From: Tessaracoccus oleiagri
GTDB taxonomy: Bacteria; Actinomycetota; Actinomycetes; Propionibacteriales; Propionibacteriaceae
Direction of reading: 5' to 3'
Length of the DNA: 64,000 nt
Assembly (NCBI RefSeq): GCF_900103275.1
Contig: NZ_FNGP01000003.1
Location: forward strand, 248,001 to 312,000
The number at the start of each line of letters is the position of its first letter. Position 1 is the stretch's first letter. The position numbers and the translations under genes are program-made. The notes under the pieces are model-generated. The model was given only the letters and a program-made list of their open reading frames with translations, did not search any database and was not told where the DNA came from. Shown here one piece after another: positions 1 through 8,358 of this stretch.

Positions 1-708
1 ACGACGGGGGAGATCGACGCGATCGGCCGCGAAGTGATCGCCCGGCACGGCGCCAGGTCCAACTTCCTCAACTACGGCGCCGAGTACGGCGTGGGGTTCC
101 CCGGCGTGGCGTGCATCTCCGTCAACGAGGAACTCGTCCATGGCATCCCCGGTGACCGCCCGCTGGAGCCCGGCGACGTGGTCAGCATCGACTACGGCGC
201 GATCGTCGACGGCTGGCACGCCGACGCGGCCCGGACCCTCGTCGTGGGGGAGGGCAGCGCCGAGGATCTCGACCTCATCGACACGGCGCGCGAGGCCCTG
301 TGGGAGGGCATCGCCGCAATGCGCCCCGGCGGCCGTGTCAGCGACGTCTCGAAGGCCATCGAGAAGGCGATCCGCCGACGGGGTCGCTACGGCATCCTGC
401 GGGAGTTCACCGGCCACGGCATCGGGTCCGAGATGCACATGCGTCCGGACGTGCCGAACTACCACACGCTCGGGCGCCAGGTGCCCCTGCAGGTCGGCAT
501 GGCACTGGCGATCGAGCCGATGATCACCCTCGGCTCGCACAAGACGGTCGAGCTCGAGGACGAGTGGACGATCGTGTCCCGCGACGGCTCCCGGGGCGCG
601 CACTGGGAGAACACCGTCGCCATCACCGAGTCGGGCCTGTGGGTGCTCACCGAGTTCGACGGCGGCGCCGCACGCCTCGGCGACGCATTCGGTCCCTTGG
701 CCGACTGA
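1..708 (+). CDS. map: Type I methionine aminopeptidase, 5' end cut by window edge
   Basis: Removes the initiator methionine from nascent proteins in the cytosol. The reading frame is open from base 1, so the N-terminus lies outside the window and about 235 residues are visible. The five metal ligands of the family can be picked out: Asp in SIDYG, Asp in HADAARTL, His in FTGHGIG, Glu in AIEPMI and Glu in HWENTVAIT. In actinobacteria this gene normally sits between adk and infA at the end of the spc ribosomal operon, which matches the infA gene found about 1.7 kb downstream. A second, different map gene lies at 30979-31827. Confidence 0.95.
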   Translation, partial: TTGEIDAIGREVIARHGARSNFLNYGAEYGVGFPGVACISVNEELVHGIPGDRPLEPGDVVSIDYGAIVDGWHADAARTLVVGEGSAEDLDLIDTAREALWEGIAAMRPGGRVSDVSKAIEKAIRRRGRYGILREFTGHGIGSEMHMRPDVPNYHTLGRQVPLQVGMALAIEPMITLGSHKTVELEDEWTIVSRDGSRGAHWENTVAITESGLWVLTEFDGGAARLGDAFGPLAD

Positions 709-716
709 CGCCTCAC

Positions 717-722
717 TACACT
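717..722 (+). promoter_or_regulatory. -10 hexamer TACACT for a probable leaderless gene
   Basis: TACACT ends 7 bases before the ATG at 729, which places the expected transcription start on or next to the start codon. There is no clear -35 hexamer at normal spacing. Confidence 0.45.
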
Positions 723-728
723 GGCGGC

Positions 729-1091
729 ATGGAACTGCCCCCCTCCTCGAAGTACGTCGCCCGACGCGACGAGGCCGTCAGCGATGCCGAGCGGGACTCA
801 CTGGCCAAGCGGCTCGCCAGGGAGTTCGAGGCCGGCCGCATCGACCAGCCCACCTACCTTGAGACCCTGGATGAGCTGTACGCCGCGCGGACCCTGGGGG
901 AGCTCGTGCCGGTCGTCCGGCACGTCCCCGATTCGGTGGCCGACGTCCCGGCCATCGTGGACACCGGCAGCGGCGAGCCCGGGGAACTGGCCCCGATCCG
1001 AGAGGGCAGTTGGATGCAGCCGCTCGTCGTCGGCGGAGTCGCCCTCGGGGCGGTCCTCATCCTGCTGCTGCTCCTCTTCCTCGTGGTGTGA
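729..1091 (+). CDS. DUF1707 (SHOCT-like) domain membrane protein
   Basis: This 120-residue protein has an N-terminal DUF1707 domain (about residues 14-65: VSDAERDSLAKRL, AGRIDQPTYLETLDELYAAR, TLGELVPVVRHVP) and a single C-terminal transmembrane helix running to the last residue. DUF1707 is an actinobacterial domain of about 50 residues usually linked to membrane segments; its molecular role is not known. The ATG at 729 was chosen because it starts directly at the domain and has a -10 hexamer 7 bases upstream. The stop codon overlaps the GTG start of the next gene, so the two are probably co-translated. Confidence 0.85.
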   Translation: MELPPSSKYVARRDEAVSDAERDSLAKRLAREFEAGRIDQPTYLETLDELYAARTLGELVPVVRHVPDSVADVPAIVDTGSGEPGELAPIREGSWMQPLVVGGVALGAVLILLLLLFLVV

Positions 1092-2017
1092 GCCGCGGCG
1101 TGTGGACCCGGATCGCCGCAGCCCTCGGCGCCGCGTCGCTCCTGGCCGTCGTCCTGGTGGCCTGGTGGTCCGCTCCCGCCGAGGGGCCCGCACCCCAGAG
1201 CGTGGCCACCCCCACGCGGCCTGGCGAAGCGGTCTACGGGCCACCCCTGCCCGCCGCGCCGAACCCGAACGGGTCGCTCGAGGCGATCCCGTCGCCGGCC
1301 TTCTCCGAGCTCCCCGACCCCGGCCTCGAGCCACTGCCCTCGGATCGCGAAGGCGTGTCCGCAGTGCTCGTCGCCAACCCCCTGTACGCGTTCCCCCCGC
1401 CGGCGCTCGAGGGGTGTCCCGAGGCGTCGCTGCCGGCCGACGAGGCTGCCTGGCGCGAGTCGGTGAGCCGGCAGTGGGCCTGCCTGCACGCCGGGTGGGC
1501 GCCGCTGCTGGACGGGCAGGGCTGGCCGACGGCCGAGCCGCCGGTCCACTTCTACTCCGGGGCGGGTGCCGACAGCGATTGCGGCTACGTGGAGGGACCC
1601 GCATTCTACTGCGGCCGTGGCGAGGGCAGCGTCCACTTCGGCTCCGCGCACTTCGCGATGGCGAAGGGCTGGGACCTCGCAGTGCGGGAGATGGTCTCGC
1701 ACGAGTACGCGCACCATCTGCAGCGCGTCTCCGGCATCACCGGCGCCTGGGCGGAGGACGTGGTCAGCGCCCGGAGCACCAACGTCCGACGCAGCGAGCT
1801 GCAGTCGGTGTGCTGGTCGGCCATGATGGCGGTGCGCAGCGACCCGGAGTTCGACGTCGCCGACTACGAGTCCTGGAACCTCCGCCTCCACACGATGCAG
1901 GAGAGCGAGGCGCACGGCGACCGCGCCGCGCTCGTCGAGTGGGGGCTGCGCGGGCTCCACGCAGCCACCGCGGGGGACTGCAACACTTGGGCCGTCCCCG
2001 ACGAGCGGGTGTCCTGA
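1088..2017 (+). CDS. Putative neutral zinc metallopeptidase, membrane-anchored
   Basis: This 309-residue protein resembles the putative neutral zinc metallopeptidase family (YpfJ-like). It has an N-terminal signal-anchor helix (about residues 7-26), a Pro-rich linker, and a C-terminal domain with the zinc site HEYAH at residues 205-209. A later acidic segment (MQESEAHGD) and the CNTW motif near the end are also found in this family. The active domain should face the cell exterior. The GTG start at 1088 overlaps the preceding DUF1707 stop (GTGA). Substrate unknown. The next gene, on the opposite strand, ends one base away with no terminator between them. Confidence 0.8.
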   Translation: MSRGVWTRIAAALGAASLLAVVLVAWWSAPAEGPAPQSVATPTRPGEAVYGPPLPAAPNPNGSLEAIPSPAFSELPDPGLEPLPSDREGVSAVLVANPLYAFPPPALEGCPEASLPADEAAWRESVSRQWACLHAGWAPLLDGQGWPTAEPPVHFYSGAGADSDCGYVEGPAFYCGRGEGSVHFGSAHFAMAKGWDLAVREMVSHEYAHHLQRVSGITGAWAEDVVSARSTNVRRSELQSVCWSAMMAVRSDPEFDVADYESWNLRLHTMQESEAHGDRAALVEWGLRGLHAATAGDCNTWAVPDERVS

Positions 2018-2018
2018 G

Positions 2019-2297
2019 CTACTGCGCGAACACTCCGATGACGGGGTTCCAGGGCAGTACCTCGCGGGACGCGACGAGGCCCGCCTTGGCGAAGGGGTCC
2101 TCGTCGAGCAGCGCCTCGACCGTCGAGAGTTCGTCCGCGCGGAACAGCAGCAGGGCGCGGCCGGGGTCGGTGCCGACGAGGGGACCGGAGGCTACGAGCT
2201 CAGGGAGCGAGCCGAGGTACGCCCGGTGCTCCGGACGGATCGAGTCGAGCGACTCGGTGTCGGTGCCGTAGGTGTAGTGGACCGCGAAGTATGCCAT
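2019..2297 (-). CDS. YciI family protein
   Basis: This 92-residue protein is a compact alpha-beta protein of the YciI/YCII-related family (ferredoxin-like fold). Visible family features are MAYFAVHYTYG at the start, the RPEHRAYLGSL helix, a SGPLVG turn, and the closing DPFAKAGL-V-REVLPWNPVIG segment. The biochemical role of most members is not established. The start at 2297 is supported by a -10 hexamer 7 bases upstream. It ends tail to tail with the metallopeptidase gene. Confidence 0.85.
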   Translation of the reverse strand: MAYFAVHYTYGTDTESLDSIRPEHRAYLGSLPELVASGPLVGTDPGRALLLFRADELSTVEALLDEDPFAKAGLVASREVLPWNPVIGVFAQ

Positions 2298-2303
2298 GCG
2301 CCC

Positions 2304-2309
2304 ACGGTA
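2304..2309 (-). promoter_or_regulatory. -10 hexamer TACCGT for probable leaderless yciI-like gene
   Basis: On the minus strand TACCGT ends 7 bases before the ATG at 2297. There is no Shine-Dalgarno sequence in between, which is consistent with a leaderless transcript. Confidence 0.4.
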
Positions 2310-2345
2310 TCGGCACGCGGCTCGCAGGCGGGGAGGCGCGGCGGT

Positions 2346-2374
2346 TTGGGGCTGGTTGCGCCACCGCGTAGGAT
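2346..2374 (+). promoter_or_regulatory. Probable promoter of infA
   Basis: TTGGGG at 2346-2351 and TAGGAT at 2369-2374 are separated by 17 bases and lie 45 bases before the infA start. The arrangement suits the housekeeping sigma factor. It indicates that infA is transcribed on its own here rather than from the upstream ribosomal operon. Confidence 0.5.
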
Positions 2375-2418
2375 GGTACGTGGGCCGCGCCCGCTGCCCG
2401 GTGGAAGATTGAGAGTTT

Positions 2419-2640
2419 ATGGCTAAGAAGGAAGGCGCCCTCGAGCTGGAGGGGACGGTCGTTGAAGCGCTGCCCAACGCGATGTTCCGCGTTGAACTCG
2501 CCAACGGCCACAAGGTGCTGACGACCATCTCGGGGAAGATGCGACAGCACTACATCCGTATCCTGCCCGCGGACCGCGTCGTCGTGGAGCTGTCGCCCTA
2601 CGACTTGACCCGCGGACGCATCGTGTACCGGCACAAGTAG
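2419..2640 (+). CDS. infA: Translation initiation factor IF-1
   Basis: This 73-residue protein is a single S1/OB-fold domain matching IF-1 along its whole length ([14 protein letters not shown] at the start, [47 protein letters not shown]). It binds the A site of the 30S subunit during initiation together with IF-2 and IF-3. The gene stands alone with its own promoter and terminator. In most actinobacteria rpmJ and rpsM follow directly; here they are almost 6 kb away. Confidence 0.98.
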   Translation: MAKKEGALELEGTVVEALPNAMFRVELANGHKVLTTISGKMRQHYIRILPADRVVVELSPYDLTRGRIVYRHK

Positions 2641-2658
2641 GTCACGACACCCGATCAG

Positions 2659-2685
2659 ACGCCCGGAGTCCCCGGGCGTTTTTTC
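2659..2685 (+). terminator. Rho-independent terminator of infA
   Basis: A GC-rich inverted repeat (ACGCCCGG ... CCGGGCGT) is followed by a run of six T about 20 bases after the infA stop. It also separates infA from the convergent ABC-transporter operon. Confidence 0.85.
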
Positions 2686-2703
2686 ACGCCCGGGGCCCCG
2701 TGA

Positions 2704-3573
2704 TCACTTGATGCCGGTGTTGGCGATGCCCGTGGCGATCTGCCGCTGGAAGAACAGGAAGGCGATGATCACGGGCAGGATCGACACCACGCTCATCGCC
2801 AGGATCAGGTTGAAGGGGACCGTCTCCTCCGCGTTGAACCGGGCCAGCGCCACAGGGAGCGTGTAGACGCGCTCGCTCTGGGCCACGACGAGCGGCCACA
2901 GGAAGTCGTTCCACCGCCACATGACGGAGAAGATCGCAACGACGGCCAGGGCCGGCTTGCACAGCGGCAGCACGATGGTCAGGAACGTCCGGAACTCGCC
3001 GGAGCCGTCCACCCGCGCGGCCTCGATCAGTTCGTCGGGAATGGTCAGCATGTACTGCCGCAGCAGGAAGACGCCGGTCGGCGTCGCCGCGGCGGGGATG
3101 ATCATGCCCCAGAGGCTGTTGACCAGCCCGAGGTCCGCCACCACCTGGTAGACCGGGATGAGGATCACCTGCAGCGGGATCATGATCGTGGCCAGAGTGA
3201 GGACGAAGAGGAAGTTCTTCCCCCTGAAGTTGTACTTGGCGAGGGGATAGGCGGCCAGCGAGTTGATCGCCAGCGTCAGCGCGGTGGCGCCGACGGTGAC
3301 CAGCACCGAGTTCGTGATGTAGCTCACGAAGTTGAACCGGCTCAGGGCGTCGGTGTAGTTGTCCAGCGCCCAGGACTCCGGCAGCACCGACCCGGAACGC
3401 ATCGCCAGCTCGGTGGGGGTCTTGAAGGACCCCAGGACCGTCCACACCACGGGGATCAGGCTCACCAGCACGAGCGCGATGAGGATGACGACGCGCAGGG
3501 CGTCGGCGAGACGGACGCGCTTGCGGCCGAGGCCGGTCCAGGTGCGTCGGACGGGGGCGGCTTGTGTGCTCAT
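2704..3573 (-). CDS. Carbohydrate ABC transporter permease (MalG type)
   Basis: This 289-residue membrane protein has about six hydrophobic helices and the EAA loop that docks the ATPase (EAARVDGSGEFRTFLTIVLP). It belongs to the MalG/UgpE-type inner-membrane subunits that carry sugars or oligosaccharides through the membrane. The ATG at 3573 shares one base with the stop of the upstream MalF-type gene. It is the last gene of a three-gene minus-strand operon (binding protein, MalF, MalG). No ATPase is encoded nearby, so a shared MsiK-like ATPase elsewhere is presumably used. The exact sugar cannot be told from the sequence. Confidence 0.92.
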   Translation of the reverse strand: MSTQAAPVRRTWTGLGRKRVRLADALRVVILIALVLVSLIPVVWTVLGSFKTPTELAMRSGSVLPESWALDNYTDALSRFNFVSYITNSVLVTVGATALTLAINSLAAYPLAKYNFRGKNFLFVLTLATIMIPLQVILIPVYQVVADLGLVNSLWGMIIPAAATPTGVFLLRQYMLTIPDELIEAARVDGSGEFRTFLTIVLPLCKPALAVVAIFSVMWRWNDFLWPLVVAQSERVYTLPVALARFNAEETVPFNLILAMSVVSILPVIIAFLFFQRQIATGIANTGIK

Positions 3574-4493
3574 CAGTCCTCCTTTCCGCGGCTCAGGAAC
3601 CAGTTGACCAGCGTCAGGGTGAACACCGCCAGGAACAGGATCACGCCGCCCGCCGCCGCCGTGCCGTAGCGGATGGGCGAGATGAAGCCGTTCTCGTAGA
3701 TGTACTGCACGATCAGCGTGGTGGCGCCGACGGGTCCGCCGCCGGTGAGGGTCCAGATGAAGTCGAACGCCTGGAATCCGTGGATGGTCCCGAGGATGAG
3801 GACGACGAGGGCGCTCGGCTTGAGCAGCGGCAGGGTGATGCCCCAGAACTGCTGCCATCCGCTCGCGCCGTCCATCCGCGCCGCCTCGTAGAGGCTCGGG
3901 TCGATCGCCTGGAGACCGGCGAGGAGGATCAGCATGTAGAACCCCAGCTGGGTCCAGACACCGACGCCGATGATCGAGATCATGGCCCAGGTGCCGTCGA
4001 CGAGCCACGGGATGGGGTCGATGCCGATGGCCCCCAGCATGTTGTTCAGCAGGCCGCCCTGTCGCTCGAGGATCCAGCCGAACACCAGGCCCACCACCAC
4101 CGGGGAGACCAGCACCGGCACGAACAGGGAGGCACGGAAGAACGCCTTGCCGCGACGTTGTTGGTTGACGAGGACAGCAGCGATGGTGGCCAGCACGAGG
4201 CTGAGGGCCACGTAGGCGAAGGCGTAGGTGATCGTCTGCCGTGCGACGCGCCAGAACTCGTCGCTCGTCAGGATGCGCTCGTAGTTGCCGAGCCCGACCC
4301 AGCGGAAGACCCGCCCGTTCGGGGACTCGTAGAGCGAGATGTTGACGCCGCTGAAGGCGGGATAGATGGTGAAGACGCCGAAGATCACCATGTTCGGCAG
4401 CAGGAACAGGTACGGGGCCAGGCGGAGGCCCCACGGCGTGCGGCGACGCCGTGGGGTCTCCGACCCGGCCCTCGTGGCGGTGGCAACCGTCAC
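3573..4493 (-). CDS. Carbohydrate ABC transporter permease (MalF type)
   Basis: This 306-residue protein has a short basic N-terminal tail (RRRRTPWGLRLAPYLF), about six transmembrane helices, and the EAA motif EAARMDGASGWQQFWGITLP. It is the partner of the MalG-type permease and together they form the membrane channel. The GTG start at 4493 overlaps the stop of the binding-protein gene (GTGA), and a GAGGAAATGGG stretch upstream can serve as ribosome binding site. This indicates tight translational coupling within the operon. Confidence 0.92.
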   Translation of the reverse strand: MTVATATRAGSETPRRRRTPWGLRLAPYLFLLPNMVIFGVFTIYPAFSGVNISLYESPNGRVFRWVGLGNYERILTSDEFWRVARQTITYAFAYVALSLVLATIAAVLVNQQRRGKAFFRASLFVPVLVSPVVVGLVFGWILERQGGLLNNMLGAIGIDPIPWLVDGTWAMISIIGVGVWTQLGFYMLILLAGLQAIDPSLYEAARMDGASGWQQFWGITLPLLKPSALVVLILGTIHGFQAFDFIWTLTGGGPVGATTLIVQYIYENGFISPIRYGTAAAGGVILFLAVFTLTLVNWFLSRGKED

Positions 4494-5821
4494 CAAGAAC
4501 CCATTTCCTCGACGATGGACTCCACCTCGGGCTGGAGGTCGTCCATCGCGGCGGTGAGCTCCTTGTTGCCGGCGACCACCTCGGAGACCTGCTCCACGAG
4601 CGCCGTCGCGGACGGTCCGAAGGCGGGCTGGCTGTTGGCGGCGAACCCGAGGTCCGGGGTGCGGTTGAGGTCGGCGATGAACACGTCCATCGCAGCCTGC
4701 GCCGCGTCGTCGTAGGTGACGCCGGACTCGGCGAGGTCGGCGCGCGTGGGCAGGTTGCCCGACACGGCGGCGAAGTGCTCCTGGCTCTCCGTGGTGTTCA
4801 TGAAGCGCACGAATTCCGCGGCGAGCTGTGGGTTCTCGCTGGCGGACAGGGCGGCCATGAACTTGCCGCCGGGGAAGCCGCCGCACTCGTCGGCGCACGG
4901 GTTGGGCACGGCCGCCCACTCGAACTCCGCGTTGTTCACGAACTGCCCGACCTGCCACGAGCCCGACAGGTACACGGGGGTCTCTCGGGCGAGGAAGATC
5001 TCGTTGGCGCCCTCGTAGCGGGAGCCGGAGCCCAGCCAGAAGTCGCGCGGCATCTCGTCGGCGGCCATCATGTCCACAAGCGGCTGCAGCGCGGCGACCG
5101 CCTTCTCCTTGTCGAGCGCGAAACCGTCGTCGTTGAGCAGCGCCGTGCCGTACTGCGACAGGATCGTGGAGAGGCGGTGGCCGGACTTGTCCATCGCGAA
5201 GGCGTACGACGAGCCGGTGGCCTGCTGGACCTCCTTGGCTGCGGCGAGCATCTCCTCCCACGTCCACGGTTCCTCGGTGCTGGGGAGCTCGACCCCCGCC
5301 TCCTCGAACATCTCGACGTTGACGAAGGGGCCGTTCATCGTGAGGTCCGACGGGACGGCGATCATCTGGTCGCTGTTGTTGCGGACCGCCAGCATGGGGC
5401 CCTCGAGGAACTCATCGGCGAACTCGCTGCCGAGGTACTCGTCCAGCGGGAGCAGGTCCGCGGCGAATTCCCCGAGCCCGGTGAGCCGGACCACGTCCGG
5501 GGCGTTCCCCCCGGAGAGCCGCGCCTGGAGCGACGACACCAGGTCGGAGTAGGGGAGGATCTCGAGGTTGACGGTGACGTCGTACTCCTCCTCGAAGCGG
5601 GCGATGTTGTCGCGGGTGGCCTGTTCGTCCGGGCCATCGGTGAAGTAGAGGTAGTTGAGCGTCTCGCCGGCGAACTGGCCCTCCTCGACCGACTGGCCCT
5701 CGGAGGGTGCGGCCTGGGGATCCTCGTCGTCGACGGTCTCGCCGGGGGAGCAGGCGCTCGCGAGCGCCAGCAGGCCGGCAGCGACAACTGCGGTGAAACG
5801 GGTGACGGGTTTGCGGAACAC
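4490..5821 (-). CDS. Sugar-binding lipoprotein of ABC transporter (family 1 solute-binding protein)
   Basis: This 443-residue protein begins with a lipoprotein signal peptide ending in the lipobox LASAC, so the mature protein is anchored at Cys24 outside the membrane. The rest has the layout of family 1 extracellular solute-binding proteins such as MalE/UgpB (GETLNYLYFTDGPDEQ near the start, ARLSGGNAPDVVRL, and SGSWQVGQF in the middle). It delivers substrate to the two permeases encoded downstream. Being first in the operon fits its need for higher expression. The ligand is not identifiable by eye. Confidence 0.92.
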   Translation of the reverse strand: MFRKPVTRFTAVVAAGLLALASACSPGETVDDEDPQAAPSEGQSVEEGQFAGETLNYLYFTDGPDEQATRDNIARFEEEYDVTVNLEILPYSDLVSSLQARLSGGNAPDVVRLTGLGEFAADLLPLDEYLGSEFADEFLEGPMLAVRNNSDQMIAVPSDLTMNGPFVNVEMFEEAGVELPSTEEPWTWEEMLAAAKEVQQATGSSYAFAMDKSGHRLSTILSQYGTALLNDDGFALDKEKAVAALQPLVDMMAADEMPRDFWLGSGSRYEGANEIFLARETPVYLSGSWQVGQFVNNAEFEWAAVPNPCADECGGFPGGKFMAALSASENPQLAAEFVRFMNTTESQEHFAAVSGNLPTRADLAESGVTYDDAAQAAMDVFIADLNRTPDLGFAANSQPAFGPSATALVEQVSEVVAGNKELTAAMDDLQPEVESIVEEMGSW

Positions 5822-5952
5822 GCTAGCCTCCTTGATGCGTGACGAGGCCGTCGTGTGGGATCACTCGACAGCCTGTACCGGCAGTATATGGAGTGGGCCG
5901 CCCAGAGGACAGGCTTTTCCCCGACAAGGATGGATGCTATGGGAGCGAGGAC

Positions 5953-7077
5953 ATGACCGACGAGCCGACGCGCTCCCCGGCCACCCGCAGCGTGGCGTTG
6001 CTGGCCGACCCCGGGCTGCCCCGGCGGGTCGCCGACGCCATCGCGGATGGTCTTGCCGAAGACCTGCAGCGCGAGGTCGGCGGGGGAGTCCGATGGGTCG
6101 TCCAGGTGGACCAGCGGACGCTGCCACTCACCCCCGACGGCGAGGTTCCGTTGATCGAGTCCGCCGCCTCGCTGCGCCGGGCGACCGGCGCGGACCATGT
6201 GGTGTACCTGACGGACCTGCCGCTCTACCACCTCGGTGAACCGATCGTCTGCGAGCTCAGCTCGGGGGCGGCGGCCGCCCTGGTCTCGTTGCCGGCGCTC
6301 GGCGCGGTCCGGCTGAGGGCCCGCAGCCGGTCCCTGCTGGTCACGGTGGTCGCGTCGCTGGTCGAGGGTTCGGCACGCTACCCGTCGCCGGAGGCCGCCA
6401 GACCCTCCCTCGGACGCTACGGCATCGCGCGGCGCGCGGGAGATGACGACATCTCGTACCTGACGCGGCGTGGTCCGGCGACCGCGTTCCTGATGCTTGC
6501 GGGCATGGTGCGCAACAACCGTCCCGGTCGGCTCCCCGTCGCCCTGTCCCGCGCTCTGGCGGCAGCCACGGCCACCGGCGCCTTCGGCATCTTCTACCCG
6601 ACGATCTGGAACATGGCCGACTCCATGACGGCCCGCCGCCTCGCGCTCATCAGCCTGGCGGTCGTGACCGCCTTCAGCGGCTGGCTGATCGTGCACAACC
6701 GGCTCTGGAGCCGGCGCTCGCCGATCGCCAGCCGCAAGGAGACGAGGCTCGACAACGCCGCCACCGTGATCACCGTGGCCATCAGCGTGCTGATGGCGTA
6801 CGTGTTGCTCTACCTCGTCCTCTTGCTGGGCGGGTTCACGGTGATCACCCCGGACTACCTGGAGAGTCAGCTGGCCCACCCGGTCAGCGTCCGCGACTAC
6901 CTGCAGCTGGCTTGGCTCGCCTCGTCGCTGGGGCTCATGGCGGGCGCGCTCGGGTCGAACTTCGACAGCGAGGGCGCCATCCGCGAGGCCACCTACAGCC
7001 GACGGCAGCGGCAGCGGCGACAGCTGGCGGAGCGGTCGGAGGAGGCCGACGGTGCGGAGGCCGTCCGTGGGGACTGA
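5953..7077 (+). CDS. Four-helix membrane protein of unknown function
   Basis: I do not recognise this 374-residue protein with confidence. Residues 1 to about 200 form a soluble region beginning SVALLADPGLPRRVAD, with alternating hydrophobic strands (HVVYLTDLPLY). Four hydrophobic helices follow between about residues 200 and 350, ending in a charged tail (SRRQRQRRQLAERSEEAD). The ATG at 5953 has a good ribosome binding site (GGGAGCGAGG) just upstream. The gene overlaps the GTG start of the flavoprotein gene by 26 bases, so the two are likely expressed together. Possible roles in membrane redox or envelope functions would be guesses. Confidence 0.75.
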   Translation: MTDEPTRSPATRSVALLADPGLPRRVADAIADGLAEDLQREVGGGVRWVVQVDQRTLPLTPDGEVPLIESAASLRRATGADHVVYLTDLPLYHLGEPIVCELSSGAAAALVSLPALGAVRLRARSRSLLVTVVASLVEGSARYPSPEAARPSLGRYGIARRAGDDDISYLTRRGPATAFLMLAGMVRNNRPGRLPVALSRALAAATATGAFGIFYPTIWNMADSMTARRLALISLAVVTAFSGWLIVHNRLWSRRSPIASRKETRLDNAATVITVAISVLMAYVLLYLVLLLGGFTVITPDYLESQLAHPVSVRDYLQLAWLASSLGLMAGALGSNFDSEGAIREATYSRRQRQRRQLAERSEEADGAEAVRGD

Positions 7078-8305
7078 CGACGGCGTCGTGGTCGTCGGCG
7101 CGGGGCACGGGGGACTCTCCTGCGCGCTGGCCCTCCGCGAGGAGGGGTGGTCCGGGCCCGTGACGCTCATCGGCGACGAGCCGCACCCACCGTACGACCG
7201 CCCACCGCTGTCCAAACGCGTGCTGGTGGACCCTGCATCGGCGGGATCGATCACGCTCGCCGACGGCGAGTCGCTCGCCCGGTCCGAGATCCGTCTGGTG
7301 AGTGGTCGCGTCGAGCGGATCGACCGCGCCGCACGGAAGGTCCTGCTGGTCGACGGTACGCGTCGGGGCTACGACCACCTCGTGCTCGCGACCGGGGCCG
7401 TCCCGCGAACCCTCCCCGACGGCCTGCCGGGCGCCCGCGCGGTCGGTGTGCAGCCCATCCGCACCCTCGACGACGCGCTCGCCGTCGCCGCGCTGCTCGA
7501 GGACTCGGACGACGTGGTCGTCCTCGGCGGCGGGTTCATCGGGGTGGAGGCGGCCGCCGCGATCGCGATCTCCGGCCGCAGGGTGACGCTCCTCGAGAAG
7601 CTCGACGCGCTGTTGCCCCGGGTCGCCCCGCAGCCCCTGGCGGACTGGGTCGCGGCACACCTCGCCGGACTGGGCGTCGACGTCCGTACGTCGACCATCG
7701 CGACCGCCGTCGAGACCGACGCCTCCGGCCGCGTCACGGCGGTGCGGGACTCCGCCGGGGGCCGCCACGCGGCGCGGTTGGTGGTCCTCGGGCTCGGCGC
7801 ACTGCCGGCGAGCGGGCTCGCGGAGGCGGCCGGCCTGAGGGTCGACGGCGGGATCGTCGTCGACGGCCAACTCGCCACCGCCGACCCACAAGTCTCCGCG
7901 ATCGGCGACTGCGCCGTCCAGATCCGGGGCGACGGCTCCCGGCACCGGTACGAGTCCGTGCAGGCGGCGCAGGACCAGGGGCGACACGTCGCCCGGCGAC
8001 TGGTCCACCCGGCGACGGCGCCCTACGACGAGGTCCCGTGGTTCTGGAGCGACATCGGCCCCTCGACGGTGCAGCTCGCGGGCCGGATGGACCTGGCGCG
8101 ACGCACCGTCGTCCGCGGTGGGCCGGGGTCCGGCAGCTTCAGCCTCTTCGGGTACGACGGCGAGGCCCTCGTCGGCGTCGCCGCGGTCGACCGCCCCCGG
8201 GACTACCTCGCGGGGCGCACGCTCCTCAGGAAGGGGCGATCCCTACCCGCTACAGTGGTCGCCGACGAGTCCGCGGATCTGCGGGCTCTTGCCCGCAGGG
8301 CGTGA
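7052..8305 (+). CDS. NAD(P)/FAD-dependent oxidoreductase, ferredoxin reductase type
   Basis: This 417-residue flavoprotein resembles the putidaredoxin/rhodocoxin reductase group. Two dinucleotide-binding motifs are visible: FAD-type VVVVGAGHGGLSCA at the start and NAD(P)-type VVVLGGGFIGVEAAAAI near residue 155. The AIGDCA motif that contacts the FAD ribityl chain lies near residue 285, and a C-terminal reductase domain ends the protein. PYDRPPLSKRVL is also typical of this group. Such enzymes pass electrons from NAD(P)H to a ferredoxin or Rieske protein, but no ferredoxin gene is adjacent. The GTG start has a strong ribosome binding site (GGAGGAG) and lies inside the end of the membrane protein gene. 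Confidence 0.88.
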   Translation: MRRPSVGTDDGVVVVGAGHGGLSCALALREEGWSGPVTLIGDEPHPPYDRPPLSKRVLVDPASAGSITLADGESLARSEIRLVSGRVERIDRAARKVLLVDGTRRGYDHLVLATGAVPRTLPDGLPGARAVGVQPIRTLDDALAVAALLEDSDDVVVLGGGFIGVEAAAAIAISGRRVTLLEKLDALLPRVAPQPLADWVAAHLAGLGVDVRTSTIATAVETDASGRVTAVRDSAGGRHAARLVVLGLGALPASGLAEAAGLRVDGGIVVDGQLATADPQVSAIGDCAVQIRGDGSRHRYESVQAAQDQGRHVARRLVHPATAPYDEVPWFWSDIGPSTVQLAGRMDLARRTVVRGGPGSGSFSLFGYDGEALVGVAAVDRPRDYLAGRTLLRKGRSLPATVVADESADLRALARRA

Positions 8306-8328
8306 GCGTCCGGACGGCCCCATCGGAT

Positions 8329-8358
8329 TTGGGAAACCGGCGTGACTCGGCGTAGAGT
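8329..8358 (+). promoter_or_regulatory. Probable promoter of the rpmJ-rpsM-rpoA operon
   Basis: TTGGGA at 8329-8334 and TAGAGT at 8353-8358 are separated by 18 bases, 24 bases after the flavoprotein stop. This predicts a leader of about 118 bases before rpmJ. It explains how the operon is expressed although it has been separated from infA. Confidence 0.5.
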
